Assembly: GCA_007922195.1 (NCBI GenBank)
Contig: ML682003.1
Coordinates: 5,013,383-5,077,382, forward strand
Direction of reading: 5' to 3'
Origin: Podocnemis expansa
Lineage: Eukaryota > Chordata > Testudines > Podocnemididae
Length of the DNA: 64,000 nt
In this document: piece by piece, positions 19,887 to 30,140 of the stretch
How positions within the stretch are numbered: position 1 is the first letter of the stretch
Layout: each line of letters starts with the position of its first letter
Position numbers and translations under genes: made by a program
Notes under the pieces: model-generated
What the model was told of the DNA's origin: nothing
Seen by the model: the letters and a program-made list of their open reading frames with translations, nothing else
Databases searched by the model: none

Positions 19887-21190
19887 TTACTCAGGGCAGT
19901 TGGCCAGACCCTCCTTGGCTGAGGGTGCCAAGCAGAGAGCCAGGGATGCCCTTGTGACAAAGATGCTTTTTTGCATAGACTGTCCTATTTGTCCAAAATA
20001 TACAGTGTGGGGGCATTTCTGACACATGATGATATAAATCAGGTTAGTGGGTGGGCAGGTGAATGAACACTTGATGAAGTAGCTGGCTTGATTATGTACT
20101 ATTCTGTGCAAATATGTGGACAAATTTGGCAACATGGCTTGTTGCAGGGTTATGTACCTGCTTTAATGGTTCTTTTGTTAGGTCTGTAGTTGCTGGTAAG
20201 CATCTGGTTAAACTTGGGGAGCTGTCTGTAAGCAAGGAGAGGTCTGTTTTCCGTGGCTTGAGAGAGTGAGGAATCATCTTGTAGAATAGGCTGTAGATCC
20301 CTGAGGATATGCTATAGAGGTCTGACTTGAGGGCTGTAGGTGATGACTAGAGGCGTTCTGTTGTTTTCTTTCTTGGGCTTCTCCTGTAGCAGTTGACTGC
20401 GGGGACCCTGCCTGGCTCTGTCAATCTGTTTCTTCACTTTTGCAGCTAAGTACACGAGTTTTAAGAATGCTTTAATAGAGGTCATAAACGTGTCTGAGGG
20501 AACAGAGCAAATGCAGTTATATCATAGAGCTTGGCTATAGATAATGGATCAGGTGGTGTGTTTTGGATGAAAGCTTGAGGGATGTAGGTAAGTATACCAG
20601 TCAGTAGGTTTCGGTATAAGGTGGTGGTGATGTGTCCTTCCCTAATTTGTAATCTAATGTCCATAAAGTGGATCTCCTGTGTGGAGTTTTCCAGGCTAAT
20701 ATTGATTGACAAATGGAAATAGCTGAAATCGCTGTGGAAATCTTCAAGAGCATCCTTTCCATGGGTCCAGATGGTTAAGATGCCATCAGTGTAGCATATG
20801 TAGAAGAGCAATACTTGAGAGCAAGACTGGAAGAAGTGTTATTCTAAGACAGCCATAAAAATGGTACCATATTGTGGGGCTATGTGGATACCCATAGCAG
20901 TGCCACTGACTAGAAAGTATCAATTACCTTCAAATCTGAAATCGTTGTGGGTGAGCACAAAGCCACAAAATTCAGCCACAACATCATCTGGGACAGTTCT
21001 TCTAAGGACTTGTAATCCAACTTCATGGGGGATGTTCGTGTACAGAGCTTCTGCATCTGTAGTGGTCAGGATGGTAAACAGGACAGTCTGTGTGCAAAAG
21101 AATAAATGGACATAAGTCTGACACAGGAAATAACAACATTCAAAAACCAAGAGGAGAACGAACACTTCTATCTTCCTGCTCATTCCATTG
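19887..21190 (-). mobile_element. Penelope-like retroelement (RT + GIY-YIG remnant)
   Basis: On the minus strand, in order: ALYTNIPHEVGLQVLRRTV and FVLTHNDFRFEG, a GTAMG...APQYG block near 20880, YTDGILTIWTHGKDALEDFH and IHFMDIRLQIREG, then after a linker NLIYIIMCQKCPHTVYFGQ. These are the RT and the C-terminal GIY-YIG endonuclease of a Penelope-like element, a retroelement class distinct from LINEs and LTR elements. The RT catalytic YIDD is degraded to YTDG, and frames are broken at about 20470 and 20850. The 5' part is absent. Confidence 0.8.
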
Positions 21191-21359
21191 ATGACATATT
21201 AATAGACGTTCTCTAGACTAATGGACTACAAATCCAGTGGAGTGAGCAGCAAATAGAGGAGAGGCAAACAAAAGGAGTTTGCCTGGTGCCCACAAAGCCT
21301 CATTTTTCAGCTATCTGTGAGCACTAAGTACATCATCTTCAGACGCTCTTTCAGGGAGG

Positions 21360-21805
21360 ACAGCATGAATAGTGAGACAGCAGCTGTTGTGACCCCTGTG
21401 AGATGTGCCATATTCATCTTTCTCCCTGAGACTAATACCAGCTACATCTGTACTAAGTACAAGCTGCTCTCCATACTTCAAGAAAAGATTAAAGGGCTAG
21501 AGGCCAAAATATCAACCCTGCAGAGCATCAGAGAAGATGAGGACTTTCTGGACAGCAGTCAGGAGCTGAACCTGCAGGCACAGCATGCCAAAGAATCTGA
21601 GAGCATGGTGCAGAAAGGACTGAAGACTGAAGAGCAAAACTGGCAGCATGTGACCCACAGAGGACATAAGGGGAGAGCCTCTATATCCCCAACACCAACA
21701 GAGGTAAGTAACCATTTTCAGGCTCTGTCTATAGGTATTGCTGCCCAGAATGCCTTCAAAGTGTCCTCTGAGGGAATGGATGAGAAGGAGACACTTGGTT
21801 GAAAG
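21360..21805 (+). pseudogene. CR1 ORF1, N-terminal part
   Basis: One frame encodes a CDPCEMCHIHLS-like Cys/His segment near 21380; another gives LLSILQEKIKGLEAKISTLQ, a coiled coil that in CR1 ORF1 drives multimerisation, then a basic linker to 21800. A frameshift separates them. Confidence 0.55.
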
Positions 21806-22003
21806 GCATGGGGTGCACTGTCCTGGGGATGGGGGCCTGTGGCCACCACTCCCAAGAAGAAAAGATGGGTAGTGGTGGTTGGGGATTCCCTCCTATTGGG
21901 GATGGAATCATCTATGTGCCGTCTGGATCGGGAAAACTGAGGAGTGTGCTGCTTGCCTGGAGCTAAAATTTGGGATGTGACTGAGAATCTGCCGAGACTC
22001 ATC

Positions 22004-22913
22004 GGCTATGTCAACACCTAAAACCTTAGTTCAGACCTGCTTAGTCCGCACTAAGTAGTATGAAGTTAGTTCAAACTAAACACAGTTTTTTGGTTAGAAC
22101 TAACGTTTTAGTTCGAACTAGTCGTGCTTTTTTTAGTTCAAACTAACTTCTCAGTTTGAACTAAAAAAATGTGTTTAGTTCAAACTAACCACTAGTTTGA
22201 ACTTATTTAGTTTGAACTAGCATATCTACATTGGACTAGTCCGAAGTAAATATGCAAATTAGTTCAAACTAAGCAGTTAGTTTGGACTCACCAGCCAAAC
22301 TAACTAGTTCGATCTAAGCTAAAACATTTTTTAGTCTGAACTAGGCAAAGCCTAGTGTAGACAGGGTTCAAACTAGTTCGAATCAGGGATGTCGCTGCTC
22401 TGGGATGGGATCCGGGGCACCGGCCCAGGCCCCACCCACAGCCTGCAGGCCACACCCCCTGGCCGGGAGCAGGGCCAGAAGCCGCCGCGTGCTGCCGCAA
22501 GTGGCTGGGCCCTGCATCCCCAGCCGGGGAAGGAGCTGGAAGTGGCTGTGGGCGGCTGGACCCCACATCCCCGGCTGGGGATGGGGATGGAGTAGCTGCC
22601 ACTGCTGTGGGCGGCTGAGCCCCAGATCCCCAGCTGGGGACGGGGACAGGGCCAGGGCCAGGAGCGACCTCCGCAGTCGTGGGCGGTTGAGCCCTGGATC
22701 CCCAGCTGGGGACAGGGCTGCAGCGGCTGCGGGCAGTTGGGCCCTGGATCTCCAGCCTGATTGGGCTGGAGACAGGGAGAGGCGGGCCCCACCAAACCCG
22801 GGGCACTGTCGCTGGGATTTGGGGCACGTGCCCCATGTGCCCAGCACCAGCAATGCCCCTGGTTCAAACTAAGGCTCCTTAATTTGAATTAATTTGCCAG
22901 TGTAGACATAGTG
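22004..22913. mobile_element. MITE M2 (AGTTCGAACT-type core), 3-bp TSD ATC
   Basis: Left end GGCTATGTCAACAC, right end GTGTAGACATAGTG, target duplication atc at 22001-22003 and 22914-22916. Excision joins the CR1 esterase frame as ...PRLI|KPFLLIHAGT. Cores are tandem AGTTCAAACTAA words on both sides. A GC-rich hAT (22384-22861) later inserted within it. Confidence 0.85.
22384..22861. mobile_element. GC-rich hAT-type element, copy D, nested in MITE M2
   Basis: Left end CAGGGATGTCGCTGC, right end (minus strand) CAGGGGCATTGCTGG. Flanks gttcgaat (22376-22383) and gttcaaac (22862-22869) match 6 of 8, consistent with an aged 8-bp hAT duplication. The interior is a degenerate 45-bp GC-rich repeat, and its open frames are artefacts of that composition. 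Confidence 0.75.
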
Positions 22914-22916
22914 ATC

Positions 22917-23260
22917 AAGCCCTTTCTTCTGATCCATGCAGGCACCCATGATATAGCCAAGAATGACCTTGACCGTATCACTGCTGACTATGTGGCTGTG
23001 GGAAGCAGAATAAAGGAATTTGAGGAACAGGAGGTGTTCTCATCCATCCTTCCTATTGATGGAAAGGCTCAGGCAGAGATTGTTGCATTATGGAAACAAA
23101 CACATGGCTATGCAGGTGGTGTTGAAGAGAGGCCTTTGCTTTCCTTGACTATGGGATGTTCTTCCAAGAAGGAGGACTGCTAGGAAGGGATGGGATCCAT
23201 CTAATCAAGAGAGGGGAAAATATCTTTGCAGCCCAGCTGGCTAACAAAGTCAGGAGGGCT
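22917..23260 (+). pseudogene. CR1 ORF1 esterase-like domain, C-terminal part
   Basis: KPFLLIHAGTHDIAKNDLD and VFSSILPIDGKAQAEI correspond to the SGNH/GDSL-like esterase domain found in CR1 ORF1 (GTND block here GTHD). It ends in a shifted frame near FFQEGGLLGRDGIHL. Confidence 0.65.
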
Positions 23261-23479
23261 TTAAACTAGGTTTACAGGGGGGGTGGAGTCCTAATTCCTG
23301 AGGTGAGTAGGGACACTGGGAGAAAACACAAGGAGGAGGTGCAACAGGAGAGGCAAACAGCAGGGGAAGTAAGGGTAATTGGCCCAGTATCACAAGTGCC
23401 TGTCCACAAATGCAAGGAGCCTGGGAAACAAGCAGGAAGAATTGGTAGTACTGGCACAGTCAAGCAACTATGATGTAAC

Positions 23480-23956
23480 TGGAATAACAGAGACGTGGCG
23501 GGGCAACTTGCATGACTGAAGCTCTGCCATGGATGGGTATAAATTGTTCAGGAAGGATAGGCAGGGAAGAAGAAGTGGAGGAGTAGCACCATATGTAAAA
23601 GAGCCATATGATTGCTCAGAGCTCCACTATGAAACTGGAGGCAAGTCTGTTGAAAGTCTCCGGGTGAAGTTTAGAGGAGTGTGAAACAAAGGTGATGTCC
23701 TGGTGAGTGTCTGCTATAGACCACCAGAGCAGGAGGAAGTAGATGAGGCTTTCTATGGACAACTAGCAAAAATTTGCAGATCCCAGGCCCTGGTTCTCAT
23801 GGAGGACTTCAATTACCCTGACATCTGCTGGGAGGGCAATACTGCAGTGCACAGACAATCTAGGAAGTTTCTGGAGAGCGTTGAAGGCAACTTCTTGATA
23901 CAAATGCTGGAGGAAACAACTAGGGGCCTTGCGTCTGTTAACCAGCTGCTCACAAA
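23480..23956 (+). pseudogene. CR1 ORF2 endonuclease fragment
   Basis: VSVCYRPPEQEEVDEAFYGQL and LVLMEDFNYPDICWEGNTA match the APE-type endonuclease of CR1. The catalytic block normally GDFNxPDI is EDFNYPDI. The frame is truncated by MITE M3 at 23957 and resumes at 24309. Confidence 0.75.
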
Positions 23957-24308
23957 GGGTACATCTACACTATGTGTTTAAGTTGACTTAAGGGCCCTTA
24001 AGTCGACTTAAACAGAGCCCTGTCTACACTGCAGGGCAATAAAGTTGACTTTATAATGTCCACTTATAAAGTCGACTTTACCATTAAGTTAACATTATTA
24101 AGTTGACTTAAGGCAATGTGGACTCACTAAGTCAACTTAATAAAGTCAACTTAGTGCAGTGGGACCATTAAGTCAACTTTATAAAGTCGACAACATAGTG
24201 TGGACTCACTAAGTCAACTTAATAAGGTCTACTTAAAGTCGACTTTAAGTAGACTTTATTAAGTCGACTTAATAAAGTTGACTTAGCTTTTACAACAGAG
24301 ACATAGCC
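23957..24308. mobile_element. MITE M3 (AAGTCGACTT-type core), 3-bp TSD AAA
   Basis: Left GGGTACATCTACAC, right GAGACATAGCC, duplication aaa at 23954-23956 and 24309-24311. Nearly the whole 352 bp is a lattice of AAGTCGACTTAA words, so each strand folds back extensively. Removing it restores the CR1 frame LLTN|REELMAEV. Confidence 0.85.
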
Positions 24309-24388
24309 AAACAGAGAAGAATTGATGGCAGAAGTAGAAGTGAAGCGCAACCTGGGCAGCAGTGACCATGAGAAAGTGGAGTTCAGGA

Positions 24389-25374
24389 TGTAGAGATATG
24401 GTGTTAATTGTTATGAATCCATTCATAATTCTTTGAGCTCACTCATAACTTTATGGAGTTTATTGGTTAATGGGTCTAATTCACTCTCGTATCACTTTCA
24501 CTGAGCTGTAACTTGTTTCTTATTTTCTGTCAATCTTCATATATTGTAACTATGTTTCTTATTGGCAATGTGCCTCCTAATTAATTACTCCCCCTTTGTA
24601 ATACCACCCCAATATTTGTATGTTGCCCCTGCCAATCTTTGTATTCATTTCAATTGTTTGCAACTTTGTCTCCATATTGTAAATGGAAACTTTAGCATTT
24701 CAGACTTCATATTGTAAATGGAAAATTGTTAAGAGCAAGGTGTGGATGAAGGGTGTATGCTGTATGTGTGAACTAGTCCCAAACTGCCAGTTGATCCTAA
24801 CGAGGCGTGAAGTCCAACCAAGGCTGAAGAGTGTGAAAAGGATCCACCCCAGGAACAAAACAACTAAAACTCAATCAAACCATCAAGATCAAGCTGGAAG
24901 TCACATCCGCTAACACGAGCAGTGTGACTCAGCAGCACCCATCGACTTTTTTGTCACGCCTGCTATTGTTCAACAACCAGTAGTGGTGCAGAAGCGACAT
25001 GACCCACCAGACTTTCATTGAAGCCAAAACAGTATAAAAGACTGGGTGAGATCAGAAGGCTTTTGGGAACTATTCTGCACAAGATCCAGGAGCAAGGAGC
25101 ATCGGGCGCCCAACAGAGACTCTGCTCCCCCCTCATGCCCAGCTTCCCTGGCCAGGTAGCTGCCACGAGCCACGAACTCCAGCAACGAACCCAAGCTGCG
25201 ATCTCCAGCCAGGACCAGGACTGGTAACGATTAGCTATAGGACGTCTACTGGTGTGTTTGGGTGCCTGTGTGTGTTTGGGGGGGGGGTGATAGGAATTAA
25301 TTTCACCTCTTATAATAAATGTGGCACATTGCCTTTTCCCTCCTGAAAAGATCCTGAGTGCTCTTTGCATAATA
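24389..25374 (+). mobile_element. Solo LTR inserted in CR1
   Basis: The insertion is flanked by aggat at 24385-24389 and 25375-25379; the CR1 frame is VEFR on the left and RILIKERKRS on the right. It contains a tataaaag box (25031) and an aataaa signal (25315), in LTR order. No internal retroviral genes are present. Start TG at 24389 is likely; the 3' terminus is uncertain by a few bases. Confidence 0.65.
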
Positions 25375-27160
25375 AGGATCCTGATCAAAGAAAGAAAAGA
25401 AGCAGAACACAGACCCTGGACTTCAGAAAAGCAGACTTTGGCTCCCTCCAGGAACTGATGGGAAGGATCCCTTGGGAGGCTAATCTGAAAGGGAAAGGCA
25501 TCCAAGAGAGCTGGTTGTATTTTAAAGAAACCGTACAAAGGGCCCAGGAAGAAACCATTCCAATATGCAGAAAGGATAGCAAATATGGAAGGTGCCAGCA
25601 TGGCTCATCAGAGAACTCTAGGGTGAGCTGAAACACAATAGGGAAGCTTACAAGAAGTGGAAGCTTGGACAGATGAGGAGTGAGGTGTATAATGATATTT
25701 CTTGGGCCTGCACGGTTAAAATCAGAAAGGCCAAAGGACAATTGGAATAGCAGCTAGAAAGGGCTGTGAATGGTAACAGGAAGGAGTTCTTCCAGTATCT
25801 CTGTAACAAGAAGAGGATCAAGGATGATGGAGGTCCCTTACCGAATGGGGCAGGCAACCTTGTAGAGGATGATGCAGAAAAGGCTGAAGTACTCAATTCT
25901 TTTTTTACTTCAGTCTTCACAGACATGGTCAGCTCCCAGGCTACTACACTGGGTAACGCAGAATGGAGAGAAGAAGAACAGCCTTCAGAGATGAAAGGTC
26001 AAATTAGGGACTACTTAGAGAAGATGGACATGCACAAGTCTAATGGGCAGTATAAATTGCATCTGAGGGTGCTGAGGGAGTTGGCCGATGTGATTGCAAA
26101 GTTCCTGGCCATTATCTCTGAAAACTCATGGCAAATGGGGGCTGTCCCAGATGACTGGAAAAAGGCAAATATAGTACCTACTTTCAAAAAAGGGGAAAAG
26201 GAGGACCCGGGGAACTACAGACCAATCAGCCTTGCCTCAATCCCTAGAAAAATCATGGAGCAGGTCTTCAAAGAATCCATCCTGAAACACTTGGAGGAAA
26301 ACGGGGCAATCAGGAACAGTCAGAATGGATTCACTAAGGGCAAATCATGCCTGACCAACCTGATTGCCTTCTATAATGAGATGACTGGCTTTCTGGATGC
26401 AGGAATAGCTGTCAACATGATATACTTTGACTTTAGTCAAGCTTTTGATTTGGTTTCCCACAGCAGTCTTGTCAGCAAGTTAAGAAAGTATGGTGTGGAT
26501 GAATGAACCACAAGATGGATATAAAGCTGGCTACATCATCGGGCTCAGCTGGTACGGATCAATGGCTCAATGTCTAATAGGCAACCAGTAAGAAACATAG
26601 TGCCCCAGTGATTGGTCCTGAGGCCAATTTTGTTCAACATCTTCATTAATGATCCGGTTGATGGGATAGATTGCACACTCAGTAAATTTGCAGATGACAT
26701 CAAGCTGGGGGGAATGGTAAAACACACTAGAGGGTAAGGATAGAATCCAGGGAGACCTAGACAAATTGGAGTACTGGGGCAAACAAAATCTCATGAGGTT
26801 CAACAAGGACAAGTGCAAAGTCCTACACTGAGGATGGAAAAATCCCATGTAGTGCTACAGGCTGGGAACTGACAGGCTAAGTAGCAGCTCTGTCGAAGAG
26901 GACCTGGGGATTATGATGAACAGCAAGCTAGATATGACTCAACAGTGTGCCCTTGTTGCCAAAAAGGCCAATGGCATATTGGGCTGCATCAGCTGGAGCG
27001 TTGCCAGTAGATCAAGGGATGTGATTATTCCCCTCTATTCGGTGCTGGTGAGGCCACATCTGGAACAAAGTCCAGTTTTGGCCTCTGAACTACAGAAAGG
27101 ATGTGGACAAATTAGACAGAGTCTAGCAGAGTGCAATGAAAATGATTAGGGGGTTGGGGC
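25375..27160 (+). pseudogene. CR1 ORF2 reverse transcriptase and C-terminal region
   Basis: TLDFRKADFGSLQELMGRIP, then an open stretch 25766-26503 with [51 protein letters not shown] and IYFDFSQAFDLVSH (motif A). After a frame change, SKFADDIKLGG carries the catalytic FADD. Then CALVAKKANGILGCISWS in the C-terminal domain. At least three frame breaks are visible. Confidence 0.85.
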
Positions 27161-27567
27161 ATTTAACTTATGAGGAGACACTAAAGGAACTGGGCTTGAT
27201 TAATCTGCAGAACTGAAAACTGAGGGGGGATTTGATGGCAACCTTCAACTACCTGGAGATGTGCTCCAAAGAGGATGGTGCAAGATGTTCTCAGTGCTGA
27301 TGGAGGACAGAAGTAGGATCTATGGTTTTAAGCTGCAGCTGTGGAGGTCTAGGTTGATAATTAGGAAAAACTTTCTCACAAGGAGGGTGGAGAACCACTT
27401 GAATGGGTTGCATAGGGAGATTCTGGAATCTCCATATTCAGAAACATTTAAGACCCAGTTGGATAAAACCTGGGTAGCATGATTTAGTGGGGGCAGTCCT
27501 GCTTCTAGCAGGGGGTTGGACTAGATGACCTCATGAGGTCCCTTCCAGCCCTAATATTCTATAATTC

Positions 27568-28130
27568 TATGAAATCAAAGTTTCAAAGAAAAACTGCAGA
27601 ACTGGAATTCATATGCAGATCTGACACCTTTGCCTTAGGGTTAAATAGGGATTTCAGCTTTTTTTCCTCACTGCAGCAGGTAATATACTGTTGTCCAGTG
27701 TTTGAATCTAAACTGAGTAGATTTGCTGTTAACAGTCTGACCTGATCATCACTTCCACTCCCCTGCATTTATTTTCCTCTCATTCTATAAATTCCCCATC
27801 TTCAAAGCATCTGACAAAGTGAGAGTTTCTCCCACAAAAGCTCATGCAACCAGTAAGAATGATAGTCTTTAAGGCTATGTCTGCACTGGAGAATTAGTTA
27901 AAAATAATTAAGCCCCCTTAATCCAGACTAATTTGATCCCTGTCTGCACTAGGCTTTGCCTAGCTCAAACTAAAAAATAAGTTTGAACTAAGTGGTTAGT
28001 TTTTTCAAATGAACTTTTTAGTTTGAATTTAAAAAACGCAGTTAGTTTGAACTAAAGAGTAAGTCCGAACTCAGCAATTAGACATAGATATGGCCTAAAA
28101 GTGCCACCAGACTCCTTGCTTGGGTTACTG
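27568..28130 (+). mobile_element. Penelope-like 3' end and tail, split by MITE M4
   Basis: 27585-27700 encodes KTAELEFICRSDTFALGLNR then DFSFFS, the C-terminus after GIY-YIG in Penelope-like elements. It is followed by the tail tctcccacaaaagctcatgc...tagtcttt, interrupted at 27873 and resumed at 28096 as aaaagtgccaccagactccttg. The same tail occurs at 43905-43990, 46165-46345 and 55155-55230. Confidence 0.65.
27873..28095. mobile_element. MITE M4 (AGTTCGAACT-type core), 3-bp TSD TAA
   Basis: Left GGCTATGTCTGCAC, right GACATAGATATGGCC, duplication taa at 27870-27872 and 28096-28098. It sits in the Penelope tail; an unoccupied version of the same tail is seen at 46305 (tagtcttaaagtgcc). Confidence 0.75.
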
Positions 28131-30055
28131 AGCAGATTCTCATACATTTTATTCATTTCTTAAACTGGTGCACTTTGCTTGTAAAGTCTGTACCACCAAG
28201 TACAGTTTCTGAAAGACAGCAAGCTGCCTTAGTCTGTGCTACATCAAAAAGCCTTTTTACATTCAAAGTAAAAAAGTCTCCAAAGTTCCCTTTGTTAAAG
28301 TTTTAGAAAAACAAAAGTGCAGGAAGAGGTGGAGGCCTGAACTGGAAAGCAACCAATTAACCCAACGTGAGATGATTTTAAAGTGCAGACCAACAGCAGC
28401 AACATTCCCTACCACTCCAACTGTGGCTTTAACCCCAAACTTTGCAAACAAGGAACACACACAAAAGGGGAAAAACAATGGGGAAAAGAAGCAAAGAACC
28501 ACTCAGGAAGAATGGAAAATCTAAACCAAGGAAAGTACAGCCAACAGCAAATCTGGAAGTGGGGCTCCATGGGCCAAAGCATCTGAAAACCCCAAGCCTG
28601 ACCTCTGTCCTGGCTTGGAGAGCCGAGGGGAGTTACTGTCACATCCACTGCCATGAGCTTGGGAGAGCCAGCTACCATTGCCAGCCAGCCCAAGACTGTG
28701 CTCCCGGGTAACGGATAGGCCACTTTCCCTGCAGCCCAAACTTGGACAGGGACAAAGATCCAGTTTCCCTTTCCCCTCTGCCAGTTCCCCCTCCCTCATG
28801 GCCAAGTCCCAGCTCCTGTCTCTTAAGGTGGCTGTTCTCCTGACTTCAAACCCTGAAGTTGGAATCACAGAGGATTAGTGTTTGCAGGGATTTAAGGAGG
28901 TATCTAGCTGTGACATTTCCCTCCCAGAATCTGGTCTGGGGTGCTGCTGTGCCCCCACATCCCCAGCTGCTCCCTCTTGGACACCAACTTACCCTGCTTT
29001 GCCACAGATTGACTCTCTGCAGGCTGGTGGTCGGTCAGGGTGGATGTAGTACACGAAATAGCCACATTACCTTGCAAAAATCAAGTTGAAGTTGTTGTTT
29101 ATCATGTTTTCTCAGCATCAGATTTGATAAAGTTGGTGCTTCAGAATTAGGCTTGTTCTTTTGGGGACTTGAAGAAAGGATGGCTGACTCTGTGCAATCC
29201 TTGCTGAAACTCCTCAGAGACAGGATTCTGGGTTTCCAGATGTTTTTCTACAGAATTTGAGGCAGTTTTGCCCAGTGGAGAAGGGCAATGAAGTAAACTG
29301 TAGTCCACATAAAGGCTGTATTTACTTTTCCCAAGCCTATGAGGGATCAAGCAGATTTAGTTGTCTGTGAACAAGGGTGTGTTTAGTTTTCCAGGTTTCT
29401 GTTAGTTCCAAATAACCCTGTGAGATGGTTTTGAAGTGCAATCTAACGGCAGCAACAGTTTGGCAAAATGTACAAGACATTAGATATATGTGAACCCATC
29501 CCTTATTGGGCTGTTATCCATAGGGTACAAAGGTTACTACAGAGGGGACACAGCTTGCATTCAAATTAGGCAAACCTGGCTCTTCCTAAGAAGCATGGAT
29601 CACATCCTCATTGGCCCACATCAGCCTGCAGGGCAGTAACCAGTCACCGCACCGCCCATTGGGAACTGAGTGGAAGCAACTGGACTTCACTTCCCAAGCT
29701 GATGCAGACAGACTCTGGCAATATCGAAGCCCAAGGCCAGAGCTGTTGAGCCATCTGGAAGTGAATTGAATCCCACCCGTCCCACCAATCCGGTGACTGC
29801 AAGGTGACCAGGTGAGATAGAAGGTCCCCCTTCATGTTTGGCCCAACTGACCACCTGACTTTTACATCTGCCTTTTCTTTCAGCCAAGCGAAGACATAAT
29901 CCTTCTTATGTGACTCCTCCCCAGAGGACACACAGAGCTAACCATTCAGTGAGGGTGAAATTCATCCAGTGCCAGGAGCCAGCTCACAGTCAGCCTCCAT
30001 GTGAGTGTGTTCTCAGTAAACCATTTGTGTGATCTCCTGTGTTGACAGTGCGAGG
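28131..30055. other. Upstream flank of lectin gene
   Basis: No coding homology. A short dispersed word repeats at 28365-28410 and 29400-29450 (gagatgnttttnaagtgcannccaacngcagcaaca). The lectin promoter should lie here, but no clear TATA or initiator was identified. Confidence 0.35.
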
Positions 30056-30140
30056 ATGGAAGTTCTCTGGAGTCTTTTGCTGACAATTGGGATCCTTGCA
30101 GGGACAGGGATGTCTCAGGACTGCACCCCACCACCAGAAG
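30056..30140 (+). CDS. Lectin exon 1: signal peptide and linker
   Basis: ATG at 30056 opens [18 protein letters not shown], a hydrophobic signal, then [10 protein letters not shown] and a phase-1 donor G|gtaaga. Its linker (QDCTPPPE) and the start of its intron resemble the 3' edges of exons 3 and 5, so it shares ancestry with the domain-joining boundary. The GTG-initiated extension upstream is not credible for a vertebrate gene. Confidence 0.8.

Larger units (their letters stand above)
21330..27566 (+). mobile_element. Near-complete CR1 LINE with three later insertions
   Basis: CR1 is the dominant non-LTR retrotransposon of sauropsids. Components on the plus strand: ORF1 N-terminus with Cys-rich and coiled-coil segments (about 21360-21800); ORF1 esterase-like domain (21860-22003 continued at 22917-23260); ORF2 endonuclease (23480-23956); RT (24309-24388 continued at 25375-26740 with FADD at about 26685); C-terminal domain (26860-27160); 3' UTR ending in the ataattctatg motif at 27566. 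It is broken by MITE M2, MITE M3 and a solo LTR; each junction rejoins a CR1 reading frame. Many stops mark it as inactive. Confidence 0.85.

Noticed and set aside
22300..22872. Overlapping open frames of 150-178 codons on both strands
   Set aside because: They are products of the GC-rich hAT tandem unit: no homology, and the same frames arise in other copies.
23957..24308. Regular palindromic repeats resembling a CRISPR array
   Set aside because: No unique spacers; the repeats are contiguous words inside a MITE with its own termini and target duplication, in a vertebrate genome.
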